64,000 nt of DNA from Candidatus Babeliales bacterium (GCA_020049835.1 JAGVLK010000007.1:62001-126000); one strand, 5' to 3'. Shown: positions 37,377-46,791, counted from the stretch's first letter. The notes: generated from the sequence alone by a model not told the origin. Numbers and translations are program-made.

Positions 37377-37766
37377 ATGCACAAAGCAAATATTATAGTT
37401 CATATACTTATGGGTTCAATACCATTCTTGCTCTCTGCTGCAGCACCAAAAACTATTGTGGTACATGGAGCGTCCGGCGTGCAACCGGTATATGGTGCAC
37501 TGTATTACGTGCAATCACATTCAGCGCAACGTGTTGGTCTTATTAAATTGCTCGATCGTGAACAGACATTTAATCTGCCGGTGGTGACCAGTAAATCACA
37601 ACGATTTCTTATTGTTTCGCATAAACCAAGTTTATTAAAAGAGGTCTTTACGCAGCCATTTGCTACGCCGGGTGTTCTGTTGATTCCTGTACCGACGATG
37701 CTGCAGAATGAACAACCACCCATTACGTTAGATGCTGCGCAGCTTGAAGCATTGAGTGTACATTGA
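37377..37766 (+). CDS. Small exported hypothetical protein
   Basis: 129 residues from ATG 37377, preceded by GGGGGTAGT. Signal peptide about 1-23 (LMGSIPFLLSAAA). The mature part is beta-rich by eye, with no cysteine and a run of Val/Ile/Thr. No family is recognised. A promoter candidate with the -10 TACACT at 37335-37340 lies upstream. The short repeat at 37769-37859 starts directly after the stop codon. Confidence 0.7.
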   Translation: MHKANIIVHILMGSIPFLLSAAAPKTIVVHGASGVQPVYGALYYVQSHSAQRVGLIKLLDREQTFNLPVVTSKSQRFLIVSHKPSLLKEVFTQPFATPGVLLIPVPTMLQNEQPPITLDAAQLEALSVH

Positions 37767-37768
37767 CA

Positions 37769-37859
37769 CTACCCTACTACGCCAAGGCTTCGAAGGGTTA
37801 TTCTACTCGCAATTTATCACCAGAGTTTAAAATCATAGGGTTCTTTTGCGAAGTAGAAT
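37769..37859. repeat. Dispersed short palindromic repeat, copy 2
   Basis: The block 37769-37805 matches the reverse complement of 27012-27052. It is followed by an inverted pair, ATTCTACTCGCAA (37800-37812) and TTGCGAAGTAGAAT (37846-37859). It lies directly after the small exported gene's stop codon. Confidence 0.75.
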
Positions 37860-37860
37860 A

Positions 37861-37887
37861 AAAAATCCCCGCTGATGAAAGCGGGGA
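37861..37887 (-). terminator. Minus-strand terminator of gene 37916-38965
   Basis: TCCCCGCT/AGCGGGGA (37866-37873, 37880-37887) with a 6-nt loop, followed on the minus strand by TTTTT. The same hairpin design recurs at 39128-39156. Confidence 0.82.
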
Positions 37888-37915
37888 GTACTATTTCTGT
37901 TATTTTTTTTTATTT

Positions 37916-38965
37916 TTATGCAGCTGGATGTTGTGCGACTGGGAATGCTTGCGCAGCGTTAACACTTTGATGTTGTTTATATGCAAGCCATCCCATGCGT
38001 GCCAAAAGGGTACTACCGCTGATTAACGCAGCTGCTTTGACAAATCTTGATGATGCAAAGATCTCTTTGTGTTGTGCCAATAGTGTATAGAGTAGATAGC
38101 TGAGTTGACCGAATGCCATACCACGACTAATTGAAGTAGGTATGGGTACTACAGAGCTCATTATGCTGGCGGCTGGTGTAAGTAGGTTGATAATACCAGT
38201 TTTATCGCTTTCATCCCATAGAGCCTCAGTATAATTGTTGTTAGCCCGTTCTAATGCGCGAAATATGGTTATCTTTAGGTTGTCGCCAAATGCCATTCTG
38301 GGCCAAAGAGTTTCCTGCAGTGCGAAATGAGAAGATCCTATAATAGCAAGGGGAATGAGCATTTTAGTCAAAGTAGATGGGCTTTGGTAAATAATGGGTA
38401 AAGCATCGTATTCGTCAGAGGGTAACGTTGAACGTAAGTAAGGTAGCATGCTGTGTTCCATAAAAACATTGTATGCATATGCGCTTATAGCTGCACCAGC
38501 GGCACCGCCGGCAACCGTGTAACCCTGTTCCTCAATTAATCTACTACTTGAGCAATTAGGTATGGCTCGATAGGTTTTAAACGAATTTATCAAAATCGTA
38601 TTAAAAGCGCCTTTTGCAAATGCGGCTGAGGTTTTTTCTGTAATTTTTGTGTAGTCAGCGCCGTTTTTAGTTGCATGCGTAGTATTTGTAAAAAAAGATG
38701 TACCTATATGCATGAAGGTATCGACAATATCATTGGTTTCCCATCGGATATCTGTAGCATATTTGATGCCATTGCCACCGCGACTATCAATAAGCTTGGG
38801 AACCAAGAATCCGGCAGCAATACCGCTTGCAAACTGTATATCTTGAGCGATATGTCTTATAAGTGGGCGTTCATTGTTTATTAGATTTAGTTCAGCGGCA
38901 GCTGGATATAATGCGCTTTGCGTACATATTAAACTGAGTAAAAGTATATATATACGTGATTTCAT
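37916..38965 (-). CDS. Exported, partly hydrophobic hypothetical protein
   Basis: 349 residues, signal peptide about 1-23 (ILLLSLICTQSA core). Several later stretches (about 48-60, 157-172, 203-214, 260-275, 313-326) are hydrophobic and Ala/Gly-rich, so the mature protein may insert in the membrane. There are few cysteines (residue about 138). No family is recognised. AGGATTAAAGT lies upstream of ATG 38965 on the minus strand. Codon use looks like its neighbours. Confidence 0.75.
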   Translation of the reverse strand: MKSRIYILLLSLICTQSALYPAAAELNLINNERPLIRHIAQDIQFASGIAAGFLVPKLIDSRGGNGIKYATDIRWETNDIVDTFMHIGTSFFTNTTHATKNGADYTKITEKTSAAFAKGAFNTILINSFKTYRAIPNCSSSRLIEEQGYTVAGGAAGAAISAYAYNVFMEHSMLPYLRSTLPSDEYDALPIIYQSPSTLTKMLIPLAIIGSSHFALQETLWPRMAFGDNLKITIFRALERANNNYTEALWDESDKTGIINLLTPAASIMSSVVPIPTSISRGMAFGQLSYLLYTLLAQHKEIFASSRFVKAAALISGSTLLARMGWLAYKQHQSVNAAQAFPVAQHPAA

Positions 38966-39127
38966 ACTTTAATCCTCCAAAACAATGAAAAACGGCTAAA
39001 AAACTTATTATCTTACCTCTTAATATATACGAAATAATTAATATGTCAAGAATTCACAATTAGCCCTATATATCGGGATAATTGGCTCTTTTTGCATGAT
39101 TATGCCCTTTGGGTCGGAAATTTGAGC

Positions 39128-39156
39128 AAAAAAATCCCCGCCGATGAAGGCGGGGA
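39128..39156 (-). terminator. Minus-strand terminator of the small lipoprotein gene
   Basis: TCCCCGCC/GGCGGGGA (39135-39142, 39149-39156), loop GATGAA, followed on the minus strand by seven Ts. It lies 30 nt beyond the stop codon of gene 39187-39357. Confidence 0.85.
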
Positions 39157-39186
39157 ACCCAAAATCACATTCGTGATAAAACAGAT

Positions 39187-39357
39187 TTAGATCTTGCTGT
39201 TGTTTACAGACATATCTTCAACTGTTGCATCCATTGCATCAACCATCTGCTCAGTTTTGTGGTTGCGATGTTTTTTGCTGGTCGGTTTGTTGTTTTTGCA
39301 TGAAGGCAAAAAAGCAACCATGGCACAGGTAAATGTTAAAAGAAACAGCTTGTTCAT
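39187..39357 (-). CDS. Small lipoprotein-like peptide (56 aa)
   Basis: 56 residues. MNK is followed by a hydrophobic core and the lipobox-like FLPSC, so Cys20 could be lipidated. The mature part is polar, with a basic half (KNNKPTSKKHRNHK) and an acidic end (VDAMDATVEDM). CCGGAG lies 6 nt before ATG 39357 on the minus strand, and a strong terminator follows the stop, so the gene has all signals of a real unit despite its size. It may be an entericidin-like or envelope-stress peptide, but no family is recognised. Confidence 0.75.
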   Translation of the reverse strand: MNKLFLLTFTCAMVAFLPSCKNNKPTSKKHRNHKTEQMVDAMDATVEDMSVNNSKI

Positions 39358-39443
39358 TATGATCTCCGGAGGTTTTGATTAAACAGGTTATACGCGACTT
39401 TTCCCTTTAGTTATACCTGCTTTTATTCTACAATGCAAGAATG

Positions 39444-41870
39444 CTATGCAGACGACCCTTTGGTTTTCTTAACCGCTTTCTTTTGCGCTGCTTTTTTAAA
39501 CGAAGCAATAGTAAACGCTTCAGCAATAACTTCATCCATCGTACTTACAAAGACCAACTTCAAGTTATCAAGTGGTGTATCTTTAAGAATCTCTTGGATG
39601 TCATCATAATTTTCCTGCGGCAACAGCACCGTAGTAATATCATGCTGTTTTGCAGCAAGTAACTTTTCTTTAAGACCACCGACAGAAAGCACACGCCCTT
39701 GCAGGGTAATTTCACCCGTCATTGCCAAGTTCGGTTTAGTTGATTTTTCCGTTAATGCGGAAATCAATGCCGCGCACATAGTAATACCGGCAGAAGGGCC
39801 ATCTTTTGGCGTTGCGCCTTCAGGAATATGCAAATGCAGATCGCGCGTGCTATAAAATGATTTTGGCAAACCAAGTTCTGCGCTGCGTGAGCGAATATAA
39901 CTTAAAGCAGCATGCGCTGATTCTTGCATCACTTCACCAAGTTGCCCGGTAAGTGTTAAACCACCTTTACCTGAAAGCACGGAAGCTTCAATTTCCAGCA
40001 CGTCACCACCAAACTCTGTCCATGCAAGACCGGTTACCAGACCGATGCGATCTTTACGGCTATTCAAACTTGTTTTTCTGAACTTAGAATAACCTAACCA
40101 CTCTTGTATAAGTTCAGGAGTTACGGTTACTGAACGCGTAGCTTCATCTTTAAGAAGCAGTTGAATTCCTTTACGCATTAATTTTGCAATAATACGCTCA
40201 AGTTGACGTACGCCCGCTTCTTTGGTGTATTCATTAATGATCTTTTCAAGCAAAGGATCGGGTAGTTTAAATTGGCGAGCTGACAATCCATACTCTTTAA
40301 GATTTTTAGGGATCAAGAACTTGCGTGCAATCTCTTTTTTCTCCGGTTCTGTATAACCGGATAAGGTGATGATTTCCATACGGTCAAACAGTGGATACGG
40401 AATGCCATCCATCATGTTTGCAGTTGCGATAAACATCACTTTAGAAAGATCATAACCAACATCAAGGAAATGATCATAAAATTGCTTGTTTTGTTGCGGA
40501 TCAAGCACTTCTAACAATGCTGATGCAGGGTCACCTTGCATATCGCGCGCCATTTTATCGATTTCATCAAGCAATATAACCGGATTAAGGGTTTTGGCTT
40601 TTTTCATTGCTTGGATAATTTTACCCGGTAAAGCACCGATATAGGTACGGCGGTGGCCTCTAATTTCCGCTTCATCTTTAATGCCGCCTAATGAAATGCG
40701 TACAAATTCACGCCCGGTACTTTGAGCGATTGCTTGCGCAAGTGATGTTTTACCAACACCGGGAGGGCCCACAAGGCATATAACCGGTGAACGTTCAAGA
40801 TTTTTGGAAAACTTTTTGGCAGCCAAGAATTCAATAATACGATCTTTTGCTTTATGCAGACCTGCATGATTTTCATTCAAGATGCGCTCAGCTTGTTCTA
40901 AGCTAATAGTATCTTTGCTGGTTTTGCTCCATGGCAATGATAAGATCCAATCGATATAAGTACGACTTACCACAGCTTCAGAAGACATTGGTGGCATCTG
41001 CTCCAAGCGACGGAGCTCTTTTTCCACCTTTTCTTTAGCTTCAGCTGAAAGACCGGCTTTTTTAGCTTTTTCATACAGCTCATTAATTTCTGAAGATTGA
41101 TCTTCGCGCCCCAGTTCCTTTTGGATAGCTTTCATTTGTTCGGTCAAATAGTATTCACGCTGGCTTTTTTCCACCTGTGTTTGTACTTGACTGGTAATTT
41201 TTTGCTCAACATCCAAGAAGGCGATTTCGCGCTTTAAGAAGTTACACAGCTTGAGCATACGTTTTTTTAAGTTAGCTAATATAACGATGTCTTGGCGCTC
41301 TGCAATAGTTAAATTGAGGTGCATAGCGATGGTATCGCTGATAAAATCCATGTCTTGAACGGTTTTTACCCGTGCAACCAGATCGGTAGGCATTTTATCG
41401 TGCAGGCGTGCATAATCAAGATAGAGCTTTTTTAGCTGTTTCCAGATAGCCTGTGCTTCGAGTTCATTTTTGATTGCGGGTGTCGGAATGTCTTTGTAAT
41501 AGACATTCAGGAATGTAGGCTCGGTTTCATCAGTTTTTTCAATAACTGCGCGGCACAACCCTTCAGCTAATATCTGTAGTGAGCCATTTTCCATGCGCGT
41601 AACCTGTAAAACAACAGCACGCGTACCACCCGGGTATACATCCTGAACGGTCGGACTTTCCACCTCGGCGTTTTTTTGCGTAGATATAAATACCATGCGA
41701 TTAGCCTTTAAAGCGGCTTCAACAGCACGGATAGATGATGCTCTGCCTACAATAATGGGGGTAATGCTTTTAGGCAAAAGCACAACATTTTTAAGGGGCA
41801 ATAATGGCAATGTAGGGGGTAATTCAGCATTAATTGCCTGTTCTATTGTGTATTCGTGGCTTTCAACCAT
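39444..41870 (-). CDS. lon: ATP-dependent protease Lon
   Basis: 808 residues, full length for bacterial LonA. It degrades misfolded and regulatory proteins in the cytosol. The N-terminal substrate-binding domain (about 20-220) has LPLLPLKNVVLLPK. The AAA module has Walker A GPPGVGKT (368-375) and Walker B ILLDEIDK. The protease domain carries the Ser-Lys dyad, Ser693 in PKDGPSAG and Lys736 in GGLKEK. The C-terminus ends in a Lys/Ala-rich tail. An AGTATA/TATACT box lies upstream but no clear -35 or heat-shock operator is seen. Confidence 0.97.
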   Translation of the reverse strand: MVESHEYTIEQAINAELPPTLPLLPLKNVVLLPKSITPIIVGRASSIRAVEAALKANRMVFISTQKNAEVESPTVQDVYPGGTRAVVLQVTRMENGSLQILAEGLCRAVIEKTDETEPTFLNVYYKDIPTPAIKNELEAQAIWKQLKKLYLDYARLHDKMPTDLVARVKTVQDMDFISDTIAMHLNLTIAERQDIVILANLKKRMLKLCNFLKREIAFLDVEQKITSQVQTQVEKSQREYYLTEQMKAIQKELGREDQSSEINELYEKAKKAGLSAEAKEKVEKELRRLEQMPPMSSEAVVSRTYIDWILSLPWSKTSKDTISLEQAERILNENHAGLHKAKDRIIEFLAAKKFSKNLERSPVICLVGPPGVGKTSLAQAIAQSTGREFVRISLGGIKDEAEIRGHRRTYIGALPGKIIQAMKKAKTLNPVILLDEIDKMARDMQGDPASALLEVLDPQQNKQFYDHFLDVGYDLSKVMFIATANMMDGIPYPLFDRMEIITLSGYTEPEKKEIARKFLIPKNLKEYGLSARQFKLPDPLLEKIINEYTKEAGVRQLERIIAKLMRKGIQLLLKDEATRSVTVTPELIQEWLGYSKFRKTSLNSRKDRIGLVTGLAWTEFGGDVLEIEASVLSGKGGLTLTGQLGEVMQESAHAALSYIRSRSAELGLPKSFYSTRDLHLHIPEGATPKDGPSAGITMCAALISALTEKSTKPNLAMTGEITLQGRVLSVGGLKEKLLAAKQHDITTVLLPQENYDDIQEILKDTPLDNLKLVFVSTMDEVIAEAFTIASFKKAAQKKAVKKTKGSSA

Positions 41871-42056
41871 ATAGGATCCTCACTGAGCATGCGATGGAAT
41901 GTTACTCTTTAACTACTGTACCAGTATAGCATTTTTTTGGCGGTTGCGCATCCCCCCGGGGACTAAAACCATAAAGAGGCAGCCTAACTCTATTATCCCA
42001 TTAAAACACTTCTATTTGAATTATTTGATTAAAATGTCATTTATTGCAAGCTTTTT

Positions 42057-42085
42057 TTTACAAGCGGGGTAACCTGTGCTACAAT
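42057..42085 (+). promoter_or_regulatory. Probable promoter of the nucleotide translocase gene
   Basis: TTTACA (42057-42062), a 17-nt spacer and TACAAT (42080-42085), about 95 nt upstream of ATG 42180. The 308-nt gap 41871-42179 otherwise holds the lon upstream region, a run of eight Ts at 42052-42059 and no gene. Confidence 0.6.
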
Positions 42086-42179
42086 AATTCTGGTAGTAAC
42101 CGAGAGTTCGCTAGAACCAACAGTTGAAATGAAGCGATTCGGATGTAACTTTTAATTCATTATGATAGGGATTGATGTT

Positions 42180-43619
42180 ATGGAGTCACATGTTTCAACC
42201 GCGCTTGATACCCATGAAGTCGTAGAGCGTTACGAGCGTAAAAAGTTTATTCTACTTGGTGTCACCTTCTTTTTTGTGATAGCCGCTTATACCATTGTCC
42301 AAGCACTTAAAGATTCCATATTTGCGCATATCGTAGGTGCCCAGTTCGTTAATGAAGCTCGTTATGGCTCCATGTTGGTGCTCACCAGCGCAATCCTTAT
42401 TTACTCTCGTCTGGTTGATTCCTTGCGACGCTACTATCTTCTCTGTCTATATGCATTAGTTTATGCGGTAGGCTGCTTAGTGTTCGCCTATTACTTTGCA
42501 GACCCCCTTATCGGTATCGCTAATGAACAGGCTGATTATTCGCGTTGGTTTGGCTGGCTTTTCTACTTTTTTTCTGAAGGCTTTTCTCCGTTTGTGGTCA
42601 GTGTTTTCTGGGCGTTTGTAAACTCTATCAGCAGCCCACAAAATGCTAAAAAAAGATATGGTAACATTACTGCCTGCTCAAAAGTAGGTGGAGTGCTGAG
42701 TGCTTCATTGTGCCTTGGCATTTTGAGCCTTAAAAATGTGATGGGCCAAGCATACTTTTCAGATATAGTCGCTCACCAATTATTGCTCGTTTTCGCTGCT
42801 TTCTTTTTGTGTGCGATCCCTTGTTCAATTGTGTACCTAATGTACTCGGTGCCCGGACGTTTTTTGCATGGTTATGAGGCTGCATACAAAGCGGAAAAGG
42901 CACGTAAGGAACAGGGTAAAACTAAAACCGGTGTGCTTGAAGGTATCAGGCTTTTGGTTAAATATCCCTATGTAATGGGTATTTTTGGTATGGTGTTTTT
43001 CTATGAAGTCACCATGGTGGTTATCAGTTACTTACGTCTGGTAGTAGCAAAAGAATGCTCAAATAGTATCTCCGATGTTACCAGCTTCCTGTTATATAAC
43101 GTGCTGCTAACTCATGCGGTTGGCTTTGTAATATCCTATTTCGGTACCCGTTCACTCCTGCAAAAGCTTGGCGAACGTCTCTGCTTATTGCTGATCCCAC
43201 TTACCATTGGGGTGGTGCTGACGCTCTTTATGTTCCAGAGCGCAAACCCAACATTAGTGGTATTTGCCTATGTGATGTTAAAGTCGGTAAATTATGCCTT
43301 TAGCTGGCCGGTCCGTGAAGGGTTATATATCCCAACGGTCAAAGCTATTAAATTTAAATCGAAATCTTGGATCGATGCATTCGGTTCAAAATTTGCAAAA
43401 TCTTCAGGTGCAACCTTTAATCTGTTTGCTCGCTGGCTTGGTCCGGCGCTCTTTGTCCCGGCGCATGGCTTGTTCTTTGTGACCGTAATTGGGTTCTGGA
43501 CAGCAACGGCATGGCTCTTGGGCAAGCGCTTTGAGGATCTGGTAAAGCATAACTCCGTTGTGGGATATGAAGAGGATGGCGATGAGCATGATGGCAAGGA
43601 AGCAGTGACGCCAAAATAG
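42180..43619 (+). CDS. Nucleotide translocase, NTT (ATP/ADP antiporter) family
   Basis: 479 residues with about twelve membrane segments. The NTT family, known from Chlamydiae, Rickettsiales and plastids, exchanges host ATP for bacterial ADP or imports other nucleotides. Family features visible: the charged N-terminus before the first helix (ERKKFILLG), KDSIFAHIVGA after it, the RYGNITACSKVGG region, the PYVMGIFGMVFFYE segment, and the AYVMLKSVNYAFSWPVREGLYIPT segment, which matches the conserved late region of NTT proteins. ATG 42180 is preferred over 42162 because AGGG is 10 nt upstream. Exact substrate cannot be told from sequence alone. This gene is the best evidence of an intracellular lifestyle. 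Confidence 0.92.
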   Translation: MESHVSTALDTHEVVERYERKKFILLGVTFFFVIAAYTIVQALKDSIFAHIVGAQFVNEARYGSMLVLTSAILIYSRLVDSLRRYYLLCLYALVYAVGCLVFAYYFADPLIGIANEQADYSRWFGWLFYFFSEGFSPFVVSVFWAFVNSISSPQNAKKRYGNITACSKVGGVLSASLCLGILSLKNVMGQAYFSDIVAHQLLLVFAAFFLCAIPCSIVYLMYSVPGRFLHGYEAAYKAEKARKEQGKTKTGVLEGIRLLVKYPYVMGIFGMVFFYEVTMVVISYLRLVVAKECSNSISDVTSFLLYNVLLTHAVGFVISYFGTRSLLQKLGERLCLLLIPLTIGVVLTLFMFQSANPTLVVFAYVMLKSVNYAFSWPVREGLYIPTVKAIKFKSKSWIDAFGSKFAKSSGATFNLFARWLGPALFVPAHGLFFVTVIGFWTATAWLLGKRFEDLVKHNSVVGYEEDGDEHDGKEAVTPK

Positions 43620-43630
43620 CTGCATTTACC

Positions 43631-43658
43631 TTGTGTTTGATAGAGATTTTGGTACAAT
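43631..43658 (+). promoter_or_regulatory. Probable rpsB promoter
   Basis: TTGTGT (43631-43636), a 16-nt spacer and TACAAT (43653-43658). A 120-nt leader separates it from ATG 43779; the leader could carry an S2 autoregulatory structure, but I could not recognise one. Confidence 0.5.
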
Positions 43659-43778
43659 TAAGACTATTGATATTCGTATAAACACTTGTTTTTTTGCTCA
43701 GGGTGGCCTCTTGATGCGTCAAAAAAGCGCATACAAAGCCTAAAAAAACAACGGGTCGTAACCCTCAAGGAAAATTGT

Positions 43779-44672
43779 ATGATTTCATTGGAGAAACTGT
43801 TTTCAGCCGGCGTTCATTTTGGTCATCAAAAAAAACGTTGGTGCCCTAAAATGGCATGCTATATCTGGGGCCACAAGAACAATATTCATTTAATTGATAT
43901 TGCAAAAACGGCGCAGCAACTTGAACGCGCATCACAATTTTTAAAGCAACTTGCAGCTGATGGCAAGACTATTTTGTGGGTTGGTACTAAAAAACCGGCA
44001 CAAGATATTATCAAGACTACCGGTACTGAACTTGATATGCCATACGTTAACCATCGTTGGATTGGTGGTACGTTGAGCAACTTCCCACAAGTTAAAAAGT
44101 CAGTAACCAAATATTTGCACTTTAACGATGTTATTGAAAAAGCAGATAAGCATGCTCATTACACTAAAAAAGAGATGAGCACCATGACTAAATCTGCAGA
44201 AAAATTAGGCCGTAACGTTTCAGGTATCGTTGATTTAACCTGGCCGGTAGGCGCATTGGTTGTTGTTGACGTTATCAAAGAAGCTTCTGCAATTCGTGAA
44301 GCAGCTTCTATGGGTGTGCCGGTGGTAGCACTTGTTGACACCAACGCAGATCCTAGCTTGATTACCTATGTAATTCCAAGCAACGATGATTCGCCTCGTG
44401 CAATCAAAGTTATTGTTGATTACTTAGCGCAAGCTGCAAAAGCGGGTGCTGTTGAATTTGAACAGCTTAAAGCTGATCAAAAGCAACAACGTGAAGCGCA
44501 GCGTGCAATGAAAGTAAAAGAAGAAATACAGCCTGATCTAGCGCGTATTCTTGATGAATCTGATGAAGAAGAGTCAGGTAAAAAGGCTAGTCCAAAAGGT
44601 GCTGAAAAGCGCGCGCCAAGAAGACCTATGACACGCACAAGCGGTCCTAAGCGTTCTGGCGGCAGCAAATAA
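43779..44672 (+). CDS. rpsB: 30S ribosomal protein S2 (uS2)
   Basis: 297 residues. The S2 core (about 1-230) has LFSAGVHFGHQ, RWNPKM-like RWCPKM, the HRWIGGTLSNF motif, and the C-terminal IPSNDDSPRAIKVI. A charged Lys/Glu/Pro-rich C-terminal tail of about 60 residues (235-297) extends beyond the E. coli protein (241 residues). AAGGAAAA lies before ATG 43779; a frame from 43686 exists but has no homologous sequence. tsf, its usual neighbour, is absent; tRNA-Ser follows. Confidence 0.96.
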   Translation: MISLEKLFSAGVHFGHQKKRWCPKMACYIWGHKNNIHLIDIAKTAQQLERASQFLKQLAADGKTILWVGTKKPAQDIIKTTGTELDMPYVNHRWIGGTLSNFPQVKKSVTKYLHFNDVIEKADKHAHYTKKEMSTMTKSAEKLGRNVSGIVDLTWPVGALVVVDVIKEASAIREAASMGVPVVALVDTNADPSLITYVIPSNDDSPRAIKVIVDYLAQAAKAGAVEFEQLKADQKQQREAQRAMKVKEEIQPDLARILDESDEEESGKKASPKGAEKRAPRRPMTRTSGPKRSGGSK

Positions 44673-44713
44673 GTTGAAATCACGCCGAAGCACGCAGTGC
44701 GAAGGCGGAAAAC

Positions 44714-44805
44714 GGAGAGGTGTCTGAGTGGTTGAAAGAGCATGATTGGAAATCATGTATGCTTCGAAAGAGGTATCGAGGGTTCGAATCCCTCTCTCTC
44801 CACCA
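44714..44805 (+). tRNA. tRNA-Ser(GGA)
   Basis: Class II tRNA with a long variable arm. Acceptor GGAGAGG/TCTCTCC, anticodon arm CATGA-TTGGAAA-TCATG with anticodon GGA, and T arm GAGGG-TTCGAAT-CCCTC. Discriminator A and encoded CCA end at 44805. Confidence 0.95.
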
Positions 44806-44844
44806 AGAGCTTTTGACGTTATCGAGTTGAAATATAATAGGTTT

Positions 44845-44936
44845 GGGAAGGAGCGTATAAAAACTATGCCCGTTAATCTGTCAGGTCCGGAAGGAAGCAG
44901 CAGCATGGGATTCGGTTTTGTATAGGCTCCTTTCCT
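44845..44936 (+). ncRNA. ffs: 4.5S-type signal recognition particle RNA
   Basis: The conserved domain IV tip (GTCAGGTCCGGAAGGAAGCA, 44880-44899) is present, with the asymmetric and symmetric internal loops that bind the Ffh protein. The outer ends GGGAAGGAGCGTATA and TATAGGCTCCTTTCC pair to close a single long hairpin of about 92 nt. A TATAAT box is at 44833-44838. tRNA-Ser upstream and dnaX downstream match an order known from Firmicutes. Confidence 0.93.
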
Positions 44937-45027
44937 ATATTTAATAAAAATGCTTCGCCTCATCGGTATTGCCCGCTGTGAGTTTTCAAAAAATGAGGTT
45001 TGGCATAGTTGGGTATTGGTACATTAG

Positions 45028-46791
45028 ATGAATATAGTTGATACACTTAATCTCGCTCGCAAATGGCGCTCGAAGAATTTTGATCAGATAATTGGTCAAG
45101 ATCTTGTCGTCCGTATGCTTAAAAATTCGCTGTATCGCGAGCATTTTTTCCCTGTGTATCTTTTTTCCGGCCAACGTGGCTGTGGTAAAACAACCACTGC
45201 ACGTGTATTTGCCGGAGCGATTAATTGCCAATCATTACCACAATTTCGCCAGCAACCGCAAGCGGCATTGTTGCCATGTCTTACTTGCGCATCATGTATT
45301 GCTATGCGTGAGGGCAAACATCCCGATTTTATAGAAATTGACGCTGCTTCACACACCGGTGTTGATAATGTGCGCAACATTATCGATGCAGCAGCACTGT
45401 TGCCTATCATGGGAAACAAAAAGATTTATCTTATTGATGAAGCGCATATGCTCAGCAAAGCGGCATTTAATGCGTTCTTAAAAATTCTTGAAGAGCCACC
45501 GGCAACAGCACTCTTTATTTTAGCAACAACCGATCCTGAAAAGATTATAGATACGGTTCGTTCACGCTGTTTCCAGTTGTTCTTTAAACCGATTGCAGCA
45601 CCTACCTTAATAGATCATTTGGTTGCTGTATGTGAACGTGAACAGATAGATTACGATGCTGCAGGTCTTGCACTTATTGTACAAGAAACTGAAGGTTCTG
45701 CGCGTGATGCGCTGAACACGCTTGAGCGCGTGCGTTTTTCTGCGGCTAAAGTTGATCGGCCGGCAGTAGCACATCTATTAGGGCATGTAGAGGATGCTTA
45801 CTTTGTAACACTTTTGGCAACTATTTTGTCTCGTGATGTGCATAAACTGTTAGCACATGTACATAAATTAGATCGCACCGTATGTTCAGCTACGTTTGTT
45901 TGGACTCATTTTGTAAAATTATTGCATACGGCAATTCGCTACAAGCATGGCGTACACGTTGATGCATTCCAGCAAGTGTTGCCGGAAATCGAGCGCGTGA
46001 TACGTAATGTCACCTGGAAAGATCTCTATCTGTTGCTTGAGCTATGCTACAAGCAAGAAGCAGTTTTTCTGCAAGCAAGCGATCAGTTTGCTTATTTAGA
46101 GATGTTGTTTTTACAATTGTGCACGGGCATTGTAGGCTCTGACACCGATAGTGATAAAAATTCCGGCGCTGCATCTGCATTAGAAGCAACAGCCGTACCG
46201 GTAGCGGAATTTGTGCAAGAAGATGAAGAACAAGATGATGTAGTGATGGATGATCTGCGCAGCGATGCAGCCAGTTTGTGGCAACGTTGTGTGCATGACA
46301 TTGCATCATTGAACGATCCGGTTTTACTTTCTTTGTATAAGCAATCATACTTTGCATCATTTGACGCTGCATCAGGTGTATTAACCGTTGAGTTTGAAAA
46401 AAGAATGCTCTTTTTTAAAGACAAGCTTGATGAAACGCGTCAGCTATGGCAACCAATTATACAGCAATGGTTTGGCAGCAAAGTGATGCTCATGGCGGAA
46501 TTTACCCGTATGGCAGGTGGAGCGGAAGCTCCGAAAGTAACCAACGTGGTACATCCGGCACCTACAACTGTGCCTAAACCGGTTACACAAGCGCCAAAGG
46601 CACCTACACAACGTCAAGGCGCAATGGCATATGCCAACCGCGATCGTAGTGCCACTAATAAAAAACAGCAATCACTCTATGAACAAAAATTTACTCTTAC
46701 CGCACCCGAGCAGTGGCAAAAAACAGCAATGATTTTGCACTATTTCCCCGGCACGCTGTACGAAATACAGGAACAACCACATCATGGCTAA
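45028..46791 (+). CDS. dnaX: DNA polymerase III subunits gamma/tau
   Basis: 587 residues. This is the AAA+ clamp-loader ATPase. The Walker A is GQRGCGKTT (about 48-56), followed by the four-cysteine zinc module (C-L-T-C-A-S-C pattern about residues 86-92), the DEAH-like LIDEAHMLS, and the SRC arginine-finger motif in VRSRCFQ. Domain III (about 230-380) and a Pro/Ala/Thr-rich tau-type linker follow, with a C-terminal domain. It overlaps der by 8 nt. I see no frameshift signal for a separate gamma form. Confidence 0.95.
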   Translation: MNIVDTLNLARKWRSKNFDQIIGQDLVVRMLKNSLYREHFFPVYLFSGQRGCGKTTTARVFAGAINCQSLPQFRQQPQAALLPCLTCASCIAMREGKHPDFIEIDAASHTGVDNVRNIIDAAALLPIMGNKKIYLIDEAHMLSKAAFNAFLKILEEPPATALFILATTDPEKIIDTVRSRCFQLFFKPIAAPTLIDHLVAVCEREQIDYDAAGLALIVQETEGSARDALNTLERVRFSAAKVDRPAVAHLLGHVEDAYFVTLLATILSRDVHKLLAHVHKLDRTVCSATFVWTHFVKLLHTAIRYKHGVHVDAFQQVLPEIERVIRNVTWKDLYLLLELCYKQEAVFLQASDQFAYLEMLFLQLCTGIVGSDTDSDKNSGAASALEATAVPVAEFVQEDEEQDDVVMDDLRSDAASLWQRCVHDIASLNDPVLLSLYKQSYFASFDAASGVLTVEFEKRMLFFKDKLDETRQLWQPIIQQWFGSKVMLMAEFTRMAGGAEAPKVTNVVHPAPTTVPKPVTQAPKAPTQRQGAMAYANRDRSATNKKQQSLYEQKFTLTAPEQWQKTAMILHYFPGTLYEIQEQPHHG

